The notes under the pieces: generated by a model
The model's database searches: none
The model's input: the letters and a program-made list of their open reading frames with translations, nothing else
Told to the model about the DNA's origin: nothing
From: JAHDHW01 sp963793295
GTDB lineage: Bacteria > Bacteroidota > Bacteroidia > Chitinophagales > Saprospiraceae
Assembly (NCBI GenBank): GCA_963793295.1
Contig: CAWBZX010000024.1
Span: forward strand, 186,001 to 250,000
Length of the DNA stretch: 64,000 bases
Direction of reading: 5' to 3'
Position numbers and translations under genes: made by a program
Shown: piece after piece, positions 20,401 through 28,740 of the stretch
How the letters are laid out: each line of letters opens with the position of its first letter
Numbering within the stretch: position 1 is the stretch's first letter

Positions 20401-22189
20401 GATCAGGTTGTTCTACTGCTTCAATTATTTCAATTTCATAATTCATTGAGGATTCACAACCATTTATATCAATGAAATTGTAGGACAAAGTATGAATTCC
20501 AATGCCCAAACTTTGTGGATCAATACACCCGTTAATATCAACGGGCCCATCCCAAGTACCTCCAAGAGGAGATGCTTCAAAACACAAAGGAGGTTCATTA
20601 TTACAAATAGTTGTTGGACCCGATATTTCAACATGTGGCTCTGGAAAAATTGTGATTGAAATATCTGCAAAAACCTCATAACATCCAGATCCGCCATCAT
20701 AAACTGTTACGGTATATGTTCCTGATTCGAAAGCAAGTTCAGTTTGGTCATTTCCACCACTGCTCCACATATAGTAATAAAAACCTGAGCCTCCGAAAGT
20801 GTTAGCTGATAATGTGATTGGATAACCTGGTCCATTTTCACAAGCTTCTATTCCTGGACTTGCTTCAATATTAACTAAAGGTGGATAAGTTTCTTCAACA
20901 AAAGCTCCTGATTCATTTGTGCAGCCATTTGCATCCGTCACCGTTACCGAGTAATAACCTGCATTGCAGGCCACAATACTTTCAGGCCCATCAATGCCAT
21001 TGCTCCAAATACATGAAAAAGGTCCTGTGCCACTTGAAATAACAGCTGTTAATTGAGCACATTCTCCTGGGCAAATGTTCGAATAGGTTGGATCAATATA
21101 AAAATCTATTTCCGGAAATATTGTGACTGTAACAATCAGTTGCTCTCCAATACATCCAAGCAAACAGGTTGGGGTTACATAATAAACAACCGTTACCGGA
21201 TTTCCGGTCGTGTTTGTCAAAACATTTGAAATAGTTGAACCAGTTCCTGAAGTGGCACCATGTGGATTTGGAGCTACATACCATTCATATGTTGTCTCAG
21301 GGTCCATATTACTAATCAAATCTAATTCAAAAAGATCTCCCGAACAGACTTCAAATTCTACTTCTTCATTTAATATGATTGGAGGATCGCAGCAGCGTTT
21401 AATAAATCCTAAAGTCCAGGGTTCATCTTCTTGGCAACCAGGAGCCATCCAGCCACCGGTTTCTCCATCGCCAAATGTTCTAAAAGAAATTTCACAATAT
21501 TCAATTCCTGGCTCTGAACAAGGAGTCGGAGTCGCTAAAAAACATACCTGTTTTTGTACTTCTGGAGAAAAATATTCTCCCCAGGAACAGTTAGGGTCTG
21601 AATAATCCAAGCACTCAGGATTATTTCCTGGAAGATTTACATAAAACCAACCTCCTCCCAATGGGGTGTTTGGAGGATAATACCCATTAGGTATATCATT
21701 ATAAAACACTGAAAATTCAGGAAACCATTTCCAATGCGGACCAGGATAATCATCAGGATATGAAATGTTATTAAACGGGTGATATGTTATAAGTCCGGGT
21801 TCTCCATAGTCGTTTGGGAAAACATCAAGACAATTCCCAAAATCAGGAACCAGTCCGTGCATCCATTGTCCATTATCACCAACCCAATTATGGATTATAA
21901 AACAGATTTCAATTGTATCTCCTGCTTGGCATCCAAAATCTTCTAGTGGTCCACCTAGTGTTAAATTTTGAGCAATAATTGAGGAATATGCATTACAAAT
22001 ACCTAATTCTGCATCAAGGCTTGATTGATTATCAATGGATGCAATCCGTTCAGTGTAGCTGATTGGATTTTCATTTTGAGTATAACTTTGTTTTGGAGCC
22101 AAGCAAAGAATAGTGCAAATTATTGCATTAACTTTTAAAAACTTAATTAAAAAGGAAATACAAAGATGTTGTTCGATCCTAGTTTTCAT
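17414..22189 (-). CDS. Large cell-surface protein with Ig/PKD-like repeats and T9SS type B sorting domain
   Basis: The protein has 1,591 residues with an N-terminal signal region (hydrophobic stretch, cleavage near SYTQ). The first 250 residues are Cys- and aromatic-rich and not recognised. The middle is a chain of PKD/Ig-like beta-sandwich modules, including about five ~85-residue units between roughly 930 and 1370 with the pattern A-G-x(n)-L-x-C ... G-x-Y-T-L ... NGC. A SprB-type repeat follows (GNNDGFIEMQSVLGGTPPF). The last ~95 residues are the gliding-motility-associated/CHU_C domain: FIPNVFTPNNDGVNDVF, then FNRWGELVFE, then WDGTLNGEPLNPGVFVY. That domain directs T9SS export and attachment in Bacteroidota. 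Adhesion is the usual role; the ligand is unknown. Confidence 0.85.
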   Translation of the reverse strand: MKTRIEQHLCISFLIKFLKVNAIICTILCLAPKQSYTQNENPISYTERIASIDNQSSLDAELGICNAYSSIIAQNLTLGGPLEDFGCQAGDTIEICFIIHNWVGDNGQWMHGLVPDFGNCLDVFPNDYGEPGLITYHPFNNISYPDDYPGPHWKWFPEFSVFYNDIPNGYYPPNTPLGGGWFYVNLPGNNPECLDYSDPNCSWGEYFSPEVQKQVCFLATPTPCSEPGIEYCEISFRTFGDGETGGWMAPGCQEDEPWTLGFIKRCCDPPIILNEEVEFEVCSGDLFELDLISNMDPETTYEWYVAPNPHGATSGTGSTISNVLTNTTGNPVTVVYYVTPTCLLGCIGEQLIVTVTIFPEIDFYIDPTYSNICPGECAQLTAVISSGTGPFSCIWSNGIDGPESIVACNAGYYSVTVTDANGCTNESGAFVEETYPPLVNIEASPGIEACENGPGYPITLSANTFGGSGFYYYMWSSGGNDQTELAFESGTYTVTVYDGGSGCYEVFADISITIFPEPHVEISGPTTICNNEPPLCFEASPLGGTWDGPVDINGCIDPQSLGIGIHTLSYNFIDINGCESSMNYEIEIIEAVEQPDQLSDVFICENGNTEVYVISDVPFATSYEWTINGSGTIISGQGTTSIEVVWQSPGGQVCVHAIGDCGPGMLSCFNVEVQEIPLADFSSPDFICEDDVAFINFNGTIDFNTTLIWDFGSGTVVNGNPDSGIFDLQFPSGQHIITLQVERNGCLSSLFSKTIQVDPAILEPQITCISTVDVIEFYWAPVPNVTSYIVNGQIQNGTNYTISNLPPNEQVSITVEAISNGICPNSFTQIDCSTLECPNISLNIQNIQSFCSNELPLGNIELEVEIIGDNGLGNGTWSGPGIMDSNNGIFNPSSNQVSVGTNEIIYTYQEGYCTYSEILIINIMEAPQVEAGESLILNCIESEQTIIGSGIGIPIWEGPSIASGEGTFSPTVTAPGIYTLTTTDPLSGCSSSDFVEIFEDINIPIALIGGDQMLTCAVTECLLTSIGNTQDNLIPQWEGPGINSSNVNSPIPLVTIPGTYTLSILNTENGCLSDPEFVNVFQDIEPPIAETIVQGIFDCASNSVVIKPAYQDDVVYSWILPDGSIINEFSIEVFEPGTYTLIATSLTNGCSANEEVVISDLSNNPEIDAGDDKEITCYNSEVILDGENSETGPEFQYFWNGPPGGIIGPNNQIEVTAIFEGMYVLRVTNSLNGCFSEDTVFVSSNTLAPIIDAGQEQSFGCTESTLVLNGSASSDADEFVWNFENENIISTDLITEISNPGWYTLTAFNSLNGCFNVDSVFISENEDFPYQINFNAQGPSCYGNNDGFIEMQSVLGGTPPFQYSIDNQTFTTISYWQFLESGVYNLTVQDALGCALEQTVIVPENTPIEIDLGSDITVELGQNIELFLQTNIAENQIESVKWTPTEALTCLDQNCLNISINPLNTTSYQVMLEDTSGCFVEDEIMVRVKKNRNIFIPNVFTPNNDGVNDVFKIFPGKDVKEIRNLKIFNRWGELVFEIPQIIQGNGNNSSIGWDGTLNGEPLNPGVFVYVIDVKYIDGHVDIFRGDITLVR

Positions 22190-22404
22190 AACAAAAATTT
22201 TGAGTTGTTAAAACTATTTATGGATCGGAAAGCTTAGTAAAATCGCAATAAAATAAACTGGAATTTTTGGTTTAGGAAGAGCACATTAGACTGGATTTGT
22301 GCAATATAAAAATATTTGAATGAAAAAAACAAGTTTTCATTCAAATATAAAATTAAAATATATAGCAAGCTGCTTGGATAAACAGAATTTTAAATCCGAT
22401 TAGC

Positions 22405-23748
22405 TTATTTCAAAATAACTACCTTTTGTGTTTGATTTTTTTCTCCAGATTTCAATTCAAAATAATAAACTCCTGAAAGCTCTTGAGCCAAGTTGACTCT
22501 GGTCTGATTTGTTGTAATTGACTGACTTTTAACTAATTGTCCATTGGAAGAAAATATGCTCAGTTCCGCTTTGTCGATGTCATTTAAATCAATTTGTACA
22601 AAATCAGTAGCCGGATTTGGATGAATCGTGGCTATTTGAAATTCTTGATTATCAAATACCGAAGTTGGTGATTGGTCAAAATAAAAAGCACCTTTATCTG
22701 ATCGTGTTCCATCGGGATCAAATAAAGAAGGGTCACCGGAATCGATGCAAGGGGAAGCCGAAAGGAGATGATAATCACCATTTTCAGCATCGACAAAAAG
22801 AGGGTCAGCATTATCATTTCCGACGCCAAACCAAGCTCCTTCAAGATTATTATAAGTGGCATAAATACCCGCATTGCTTTCACTCATTTGAATGATGGCC
22901 ATGCCTTCAGATGGGGAATCGATAATATTATTGACCAATGTGATTGTATTTTCATGATTCAAAGCCACTTCTCCATCAAGTGTGTTATTTGTCAAAGTTG
23001 TAGTTGAGTTAAAAACCTTCACGGAAGCAGTATAAGGTGGCGCATCATAACTTCCATTATAAATTAGGTTACCTGAAATAGTCAATTCACTGCTATCCGC
23101 TGCGATCCCTCCGCAAGTAAAACAGTAACCGCCCATCGTATTCGAAATCGTATTTTTTGTGATGGTAAGGTTTGATTTGTGGGCCACAATGCCACCGAAT
23201 TTTTGAGTAAAATAACCTTCAAGGCTGTCAATCAAGTTTTGCTCAATGATGGCATTTGAGTTTAAACAATAAATGCCTCCAAAGTCATTATACCCAAAAT
23301 AATTGTTGACACATTTAGTGATTTTATTTTTTAAAATAGTAGGCGATGCATCGATGCAAACTATACCGCCTCCATAAAGAGGCATATCTTCGTTTTCATC
23401 ATTTGATCCATTTTTCAGTGTGAACCCTACAATTTTGGTTGCATTAGTTTCACCGTTTTCTAATGTGATCACTGCATTCTTGCCTTGTCCATCAATGATG
23501 GTTTGTTCAATGAAAGATTCTTCGCCAGTGGTTAAATAATGTGATGCGAGGACGATATCAATGCCATTGAAAAGTAAATTTTCGGTATAAATTCCTGGAG
23601 CGACAAGCACTGTGTCGCCTTCATTAGCATTGTCAATTCCTTGTTGAATCGTTGGAAAATCACCGGGGATATTTATGACTTGAGCGTTAATTATTGTAGT
23701 GAATGAAAAGAAAAAAGCCGTGAGAATGGGTATTAATTTTTTTATCAT
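22405..23748 (-). CDS. Secreted parallel beta-helix protein with T9SS type A sorting domain
   Basis: The protein has 447 residues with signal peptide MIKKLIPILTAFFFSFTTII, cleaved near INAQ. Residues 25-330 form a right-handed beta-helix of the DUF1565/pectate-lyase-like type: it opens with IPGDFPTIQQGIDNANEGDT and VAPGIYTEN, followed by coils such as SNAIIEQNLID and SNLTITKNTIS. It closes with SPCIDSGDPSLFDPDGTRSD, common in this family. The last ~75 residues are a type A sorting domain (IHPNPATDFVQIDL ... GVYYFELKSG ... QKVVILK). It lies 215 bp from the large surface protein on the same strand. A polysaccharide-binding or lyase role is possible but no catalytic residues could be assigned. 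Confidence 0.82.
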   Translation of the reverse strand: MIKKLIPILTAFFFSFTTIINAQVINIPGDFPTIQQGIDNANEGDTVLVAPGIYTENLLFNGIDIVLASHYLTTGEESFIEQTIIDGQGKNAVITLENGETNATKIVGFTLKNGSNDENEDMPLYGGGIVCIDASPTILKNKITKCVNNYFGYNDFGGIYCLNSNAIIEQNLIDSLEGYFTQKFGGIVAHKSNLTITKNTISNTMGGYCFTCGGIAADSSELTISGNLIYNGSYDAPPYTASVKVFNSTTTLTNNTLDGEVALNHENTITLVNNIIDSPSEGMAIIQMSESNAGIYATYNNLEGAWFGVGNDNADPLFVDAENGDYHLLSASPCIDSGDPSLFDPDGTRSDKGAFYFDQSPTSVFDNQEFQIATIHPNPATDFVQIDLNDIDKAELSIFSSNGQLVKSQSITTNQTRVNLAQELSGVYYFELKSGEKNQTQKVVILK

Positions 23749-24166
23749 GAAAGGGGGTTTTTATCTTCTAAAATTACTAACAAAATAAACATACCTTGAA
23801 TATACCTTATTAGTTTTTACTTTTTTATTGGATTGTGATTTTAGATTGATAAATGTTTTATCGTAGGTAGCTGGTTTTTAAGCCACTATAAGATTTGTTT
23901 AATCAGATTCGTACCAAATTCATACTTTAAACAGGTACTTTAATTTTATTGAATATTCATGTTTTTGACACTTTATATACACTTTAGAAAATGTGTTTTA
24001 TATCAATTAAGTTTTTGGGCTAAATTATCAATAAGTTACTTTTTTACACCTGCTTATTATCTAAAATAACTCGAACGCCAAAAGGCTTTCTCGATTGACA
24101 TAACTCATTGATTTTTAATGAAATAATTTGTATCTATAAAGATTGTCAAACCTTAAAATTTTAGTC
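23749..24166. other. Divergent intergenic region
   Basis: About 400 bp separate the divergently transcribed beta-helix gene and slipin gene, so promoters for both must lie here. No ORF or structured RNA is evident. A short direct repeat (ATACCTT, twice near 23800) is visible. No full TAnnTTTG box with a -33 partner was found. Confidence 0.4.
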
Positions 24167-24910
24167 ATGGTTCCATTAATCATCTTGGGTGTAGTTATTG
24201 TGTTTTTTCTTGGAGGTGTCCGCATCGTTTTTGAATACAAAAGGGCCCTAAAGTTCAGGTTCGGGAAATATATCAAAATTCTGAAGCCAGGCATTCGCTG
24301 GATAATTCCGTTAATCGAAACTGCTCAATTTGTTGATATCCGTGTGATCACAATCAATATACTATCTCAGGAAGTGATGACAATGGATAATGTTCCGTGC
24401 AGGGTAGACGGCGTGCTTTTTTATAAAATTATTAACGCAGAACTTGCCGTTTTGGAGGTTGAAAATTATGATTTTGCCATTACTTTGCTTGCTCAGGCAG
24501 CATTGAGGGATGTTTGTGGAAAAGTGGATTTGGATACTATTTTGTCGAAGCGGGAAGAGATGGGCATGAATATCAAAAGTATTGTTGATTCTGTTACCCA
24601 GGATTGGGGAATTTCTATAATAGATGTTAAAATTAAGGACATAGAATTGCCGGAAAATATGAAACGTTCCATGGCCAATCAAGCTGAAGCAGAGCGTTCG
24701 AGAAGAGCTAGGGTAATCCTTGCCTTAGCGGAAAAGCAGGCAGCAAATAAGTTGCTAGAGGCAGGATTGATAATCGACAAATCACCTTCTGCAATTAAAC
24801 TGAGATTGTATCAGACTTTAGCAGATATTGCTGCGGAAAAGAATTCCACTATTGTCTTCCCTTTCCCAGAAGAAATATTATCCTATCCACGAAAAAAAGA
24901 GGAAAAATAA
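24167..24910 (+). CDS. Slipin / stomatin-like SPFH (band 7) membrane protein
   Basis: From ATG 24167 the protein has 247 residues. An N-terminal hydrophobic anchor (VPLIILGVVIVFFLGG) is followed by the SPFH core: FEYKRALKFRFGKYIKILKPG, the PCRVDGVLFYKI strand, and YDFAITLLAQAALRDVCGK. A helical tail AEAERSRRARVILALAEKQA then leads to LRLYQTLADIAAEKNSTIVF, which is diagnostic of slipins. These proteins form membrane scaffolds and are often paired with an NfeD protease, which is absent here. An in-frame TTG at 24143 would add eight residues (MSNLKILV); ATG is preferred because the anchor follows immediately. Confidence 0.87.
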   Translation: MVPLIILGVVIVFFLGGVRIVFEYKRALKFRFGKYIKILKPGIRWIIPLIETAQFVDIRVITINILSQEVMTMDNVPCRVDGVLFYKIINAELAVLEVENYDFAITLLAQAALRDVCGKVDLDTILSKREEMGMNIKSIVDSVTQDWGISIIDVKIKDIELPENMKRSMANQAEAERSRRARVILALAEKQAANKLLEAGLIIDKSPSAIKLRLYQTLADIAAEKNSTIVFPFPEEILSYPRKKEEK

Positions 24911-25285
24911 TAAAAACACTTAGGCCACTTACGTTTGAAGCCATACATTCAAAACATTCACTAGCTCCAGTTGGTAAACTCATACGCTATGAGGTTAGAT
25001 ATACCATGAACAAGATTGAATATGGGGAAAAGTTTAATGCATCTTTGATTAGTATAGGGCTTAGTACATAAAGAATTTTTTATAAAAGATTAATATTCAA
25101 TATTGGGGTTGATTTTGGATTACTTCTTAAAAAATTGAAAAAACTTTTTTCATTTTCTCAAATTATGGAAAACTTCAGTAAATGTATTTAATTCGTAGCC
25201 CTAAATGGATTGGCTTTTTGCTGTTTTAAGTAAAATTTGATTTTGTATAGATTTTTTTTAGCAAAGCCTATCTTTGAATTAAAAA
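24911..25285. other. Intergenic region between slipin and pullulanase
   Basis: The region is 375 bp, increasingly AT-rich toward the pullulanase start. No ORF or stable hairpin was noticed. The only recognisable signal is the -7-like box just before the downstream gene. Confidence 0.45.
25241..25276 (+). promoter_or_regulatory. Candidate Bacteroidota-type promoter for the pullulanase gene
   Basis: TATCTTTG at 25269-25276 matches TAnnTTTG, and TTTTG at 25241-25245 lies 23 bp upstream, slightly longer than the usual 19-21. The implied transcript would have a leader of only a few bases before ATG 25286. Confidence 0.35.
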
Positions 25286-27292
25286 ATGAAATTGTTTTAT
25301 AAAGGAATGTTTCCGTTAATTTTGATTCCAATTATATTAAATTCTTGCTTCTTGGAAAATGAAAAATTAAAGGCATTGTCGAAATTACCGGTGTATGCTG
25401 GAAATGATCTTGGGTTGACTTATACGCCCGAGAAATCAAGATTTCGGGTTTGGAGCCCGAATGCTGATATGATGGTGGTCAACTTTTATGAGGATGATCT
25501 GGATAGTGAATCTTACCTCGTTGAAAGTATGGAACGAGATAGCCAGGGAACCTGGTTACTGGAAATAAAAGGTGATTTGGAAGGCAAATATTATGCTTTT
25601 CAAACTTTTATAAACGAAGGGTGGTCTTCTCCAGTTCCTGACCCTTATGCAAAAGCAGTTGGCAGAAATGGAAAGCGAGCCATGGTCATCGATCTGAAAA
25701 AAACAAATCCTGATGGCTGGGAGAATGATAAAAAACCTCCTCTTAAAAATCCAACGGACATCATTATTTATGAATTACACGTTCGCGATTTGTCCATCGC
25801 CGAGAATTCCGGAATTCAGCAAAAAGGAAAATTCCTTGGTTTGACGGAGCTTGGAACACTCAATTCGGATAGTTTGGCGACTGGGTTAGATCATATCAAA
25901 GAATTAGGCGTCACGCATATACACTTATTACCTGCTTTTGACTTCCTGTCGATCGATGAAAACAACATGAAGGACCCTCAATTCAATTGGGGCTATGATC
26001 CACAAAATTATAATATCCCGGAGGGAAGTTATGCTACAAATTCTTCAGATGGCAGCATCCGAATTCGTGAGTTTAAACAACTGGTGAAAACGCTTCACGA
26101 AAATGGTTTGCGCGTAATAATGGATGTTGTTTATAATCATACAGGCGTTACAGTAGAATCAAATTTTAATCAGATTTTTCCAGAATATTATTACCGGATG
26201 ACTCCTAATGGCGGATTTTCAGATGCATCAGCCTGTGGAAATGAGACCGCTTCTGAAAAGCCAATGATGCGGAAGTTTATGATTGAATCCACAAAGTATT
26301 GGGCGGAGGAGTATCATATCGATGGCTTTCGTTTTGACCTGATGGGTATTCATGATATCGAGACCATGAACCAGATCAGTATGTCTTTGCTTACTGTTGA
26401 TTCCACTATTTTTATTTACGGTGAAGGCTGGACGGCAGGGAATAGTCCGCTGGAAGAAAAGAGGAGAGCCTTGAAAAAATATACCTACCAATTGAAAAAT
26501 GTCGCTGCTTTTAGTGATGATATGCGTGATGGAGTCAAAGGGCATGTTTTTACCCCTGAGGATCGAGGATTTGCAAGTGGAAAGACTGGTTTGAAGGAAA
26601 GTGTCAAATTTGGTATTATCGCAGCAACTGAGCATCCTCAGATTGATTATGAAGCCATTAATTATTCTAAATGGGCCTGGGCAAACGAACCCTCTCAATG
26701 CATCAATTATGTCAGTTGCCATGATAATCACACTCTTTATGATCGATTGGTAAATTCTAACCCGGATGAAATCGAAAAGGAATTAATCAAAATGCACAAG
26801 TTGGCAAATACGATTATTTTGACGTCACAGGGTGTTCCCTTTTTACATGCCGGCGTAGAAATACTTCGTACAAAAAACGGTATTGAAAATTCTTTTATGT
26901 CACCTGATTCGATCAATCAACTGGATTGGTCGCGAAAAACCCGATATAAAGAAGTATTCGATTATTATAAAAAATTAATTGAATTGCGAAAAAACCATCC
27001 AGCCTTTAGAATGCCATCCAAGGAAATGATTCAGAAGCATTTAACATTTATTGAAGTGCCAGACTCTAATCTTATTGCTTACCAAATCAGTGAAAACGCA
27101 AATGGAGATCAATGGAAAAATATCATCGTTTATTTTAATGGTAATAAAGATTCAAAAACAATTGAATTGCCGAAAAGCAATTGGAAAATAGTTGTTCAAG
27201 ATGGGATTATCGATGAAAATGGATTAGGTCAAATTCAAGGCGGTTCATATGAAATTGAAGGTAGGTCCGCTTTAATTTTAACTGGAGATTAA
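25286..27292 (+). CDS. pulA: Type I pullulanase (GH13), outer-membrane or periplasmic lipoprotein
   Basis: This 668-residue enzyme is predicted to hydrolyse alpha-1,6 links in pullulan, starch or glycogen. The lipoprotein signal ends ILNSC with lipidated Cys21. A CBM48-like N-domain (about 40-140) has RFRVWSPNADMMVVNFYEDD. The GH13 barrel carries the type I pullulanase signature FNWGYDPQNYNIPEGSYAT, region I VVYNHTG, nucleophile Asp351 in GFRFDLMG, acid/base Glu380 in YGEGWTAG, and Asp480 in SCHDNH. A C-terminal beta domain ends in EGRSALILTGD. All catalytic residues are present and length is normal. No SusCD pair or other amylolytic gene is nearby, so it stands alone. Confidence 0.92.
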   Translation: MKLFYKGMFPLILIPIILNSCFLENEKLKALSKLPVYAGNDLGLTYTPEKSRFRVWSPNADMMVVNFYEDDLDSESYLVESMERDSQGTWLLEIKGDLEGKYYAFQTFINEGWSSPVPDPYAKAVGRNGKRAMVIDLKKTNPDGWENDKKPPLKNPTDIIIYELHVRDLSIAENSGIQQKGKFLGLTELGTLNSDSLATGLDHIKELGVTHIHLLPAFDFLSIDENNMKDPQFNWGYDPQNYNIPEGSYATNSSDGSIRIREFKQLVKTLHENGLRVIMDVVYNHTGVTVESNFNQIFPEYYYRMTPNGGFSDASACGNETASEKPMMRKFMIESTKYWAEEYHIDGFRFDLMGIHDIETMNQISMSLLTVDSTIFIYGEGWTAGNSPLEEKRRALKKYTYQLKNVAAFSDDMRDGVKGHVFTPEDRGFASGKTGLKESVKFGIIAATEHPQIDYEAINYSKWAWANEPSQCINYVSCHDNHTLYDRLVNSNPDEIEKELIKMHKLANTIILTSQGVPFLHAGVEILRTKNGIENSFMSPDSINQLDWSRKTRYKEVFDYYKKLIELRKNHPAFRMPSKEMIQKHLTFIEVPDSNLIAYQISENANGDQWKNIIVYFNGNKDSKTIELPKSNWKIVVQDGIIDENGLGQIQGGSYEIEGRSALILTGD

Positions 27293-27318
27293 TTATTAAA
27301 ACAAAAATTAGTAAAAAA

Positions 27319-27349
27319 TTTGTACTTAAAACAAAAATTGTTATTTTTG
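27319..27349 (+). promoter_or_regulatory. Near-ideal Bacteroidota promoter (TTTG-N19-TAttTTTG)
   Basis: TTTG at 27319-27322 is followed after exactly 19 bp by TATTTTTG at 27342-27349, matching the phylum's -33/-7 consensus. The predicted start is near 27354, giving a leader of about 50 nt to ATG 27403 of the truncated SnoaL-like gene. It is the best promoter match in the window. Confidence 0.6.
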
Positions 27350-27402
27350 AAACAAAATGACTCATGTTCTTTTTTTATTTAAACATAAAATCCATAAGTA
27401 CA

Positions 27403-27567
27403 ATGACTTATCTAAAAAAAATTACTGAGTGTCACAAAATGGTTGAAGAAGGTCAAATGCTTGAAGCATTTGAAAATTTTTATCACAATGATGTTGTTAT
27501 GGTTGAAGCTACCGGCGAAGTTCGAAAAGGCAAAGATTCAATGGAGCATTTTAAAAATAATGTTTAA
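27403..27567 (+). pseudogene. Truncated SnoaL/NTF2-like protein
   Basis: From ATG 27403 only 54 residues are encoded. They match the start of SnoaL-like NTF2-fold proteins (FYHNDVVMVEATGEVRKGKD). In that family another ~60-70 residues with the remaining strands normally follow, but a stop comes after EHFKNNV and no continuation is visible in the other frames. An upstream ATG at 27364 would add 13 hydrophobic residues unlike the family. It is therefore probably a decayed gene or a very short remnant, despite the good promoter. Confidence 0.55.
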
Positions 27568-27585
27568 TCCTTTCAAATAGGTGTC

Positions 27586-27912
27586 ATGGAAAAAGAAGAA
27601 TCATTATATCAGGTGATAGGCGATAAATTAATTAAAAAGCATAATGGTGTTGCCCACGGTAAGATGATGTCTTCACCTGGATTGAAATACAAAAAGAAAG
27701 TTTTTGCTTTCTATTACAACCATGAAATGACTTTCCGGCTAGGGAAAGATTTTAATTTAACTGCCTTGGGAATTGATAAATACAGCCTCCTTAGCCCTTT
27801 CAAAAATAAGCCACCACTTGCAGCATGGTTCAATATTCCTTACGAATATCAAAATCAATGGGAAGAACTGGCAGAAGTCGCATTGAATAAATTGAAAACC
27901 GAAATTGGATAA
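27586..27912 (+). CDS. Small protein, possibly TfoX N-terminal/YjbR-like
   Basis: This 108-residue soluble protein begins 18 bp after the truncated SnoaL-like gene. The pattern HGKMMSSPGLKYKKKVFAFYYNHEMTFRLG is loosely like the TfoX N-terminal fold (a Met-Phe-Gly-Gly-type strand, a Lys-rich turn, then a strand ending LRL), followed by a helix-rich tail with WFNIPYEYQNQWEELAEVAL. The match is weak and no catalytic function is implied. It is probably co-transcribed from the promoter at 27319-27349. Confidence 0.55.
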   Translation: MEKEESLYQVIGDKLIKKHNGVAHGKMMSSPGLKYKKKVFAFYYNHEMTFRLGKDFNLTALGIDKYSLLSPFKNKPPLAAWFNIPYEYQNQWEELAEVALNKLKTEIG

Positions 27913-28279
27913 TTTCAGTTGGACTCAAAATTATTCGCAATTTGAATTAAGAATTGATGTTACGCAGAGCGATTAATAATTTCGGGACTGTTCCTTTGAA
28001 AGCACCGATGTAATTTCATGTATTAATTTCTCAAAATTGAGAAGGAGTGGCTCGACAAAATACGTGGGTGCGGGTGCCAGTTTTGAGTTGAGCCTTTATT
28101 TTGTCTAGATTTTTTTGCTTCGTTTTTTTCATCAATGGAAAAAATGAAGGCGCCGCAGGTAAATGCCAAAAGTAGGCTGCTTTAAACTTTTTTATTCGCA
28201 ACTTTTAAGAAAATCTCTATAATATTTAATACAATTGAGTAACACCAGTTAATTAAACAATTTTGAAAGGATGCTAAAA
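27913..28279. other. Intergenic region with a possible decayed coding stretch
   Basis: About 360 bp with no intact gene. The middle (about 28040-28180) is less AT-rich than the flanks and one forward frame at about 28108-28177 reads FFCFVFFINGKNEGAAGKC, which looks like part of a degenerate or repeated intergenic element rather than a protein. No hairpin terminator was identified. Confidence 0.35.
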
Positions 28280-28717
28280 ATGGATAACAAACAAACATCA
28301 GAAAAAAAGATATTGATTAATTGTGATGTGAAGACCTTATGGTCGGTTCTTACTGAATCAAAATATACCAAAGTGTACATGTTTAATTGTACCGTGAGTT
28401 CGGATTGGAAAATCGGAAACCCAATAATTTGGGAAGGAAATTACCAAGGATATCAAGCTTACCAAAAAGGGGAGATTTTGGATATCAAGCCTTTTGAATT
28501 AATAAAATACTCCACTTTCGATCCAAATTTCGGACTTGAAGACAAACCAGAAAATTACATTCATATTAGCTACCTACTGAAAGGAAATGGGAACGAAACC
28601 GAATTAACTATTATTAATGAAACTTTTGATGGCAACTCGGAAAGGATGAATCATATCAATCAAGGTTGGGAAATGGTGGTTTCCAATATAAAAGAGGTAG
28701 CTGAAGGACTAAATTGA
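28280..28717 (+). CDS. SRPBCC/AHSA1-like (START fold) protein
   Basis: The protein has 145 residues from ATG 28280. A GAAAGG sequence at 28265-28270 sits nine bases before this ATG and favours it over ATG 28271. The pattern is that of Bet v1/AHSA1 proteins: ILINCDVKTLWSVLTE, DWKIGNPIIWEG, KGEILDIKPFELIKYST, then the amphipathic C-terminal helix HINQGWEMVVSNIKEVAEGL. Members bind hydrophobic ligands or co-chaperone clients; the ligand here is unknown. It converges on the radical SAM gene with a 23-bp gap. Confidence 0.78.
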   Translation: MDNKQTSEKKILINCDVKTLWSVLTESKYTKVYMFNCTVSSDWKIGNPIIWEGNYQGYQAYQKGEILDIKPFELIKYSTFDPNFGLEDKPENYIHISYLLKGNGNETELTIINETFDGNSERMNHINQGWEMVVSNIKEVAEGLN

Positions 28718-28740
28718 AAATGCTTGTCAATATTAATCAT

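Noticed and set aside
26228..26731. 167-residue antisense frame within the pullulanase gene
   Set aside because: It lies opposite the catalytic core of a complete enzyme and shows no family pattern.
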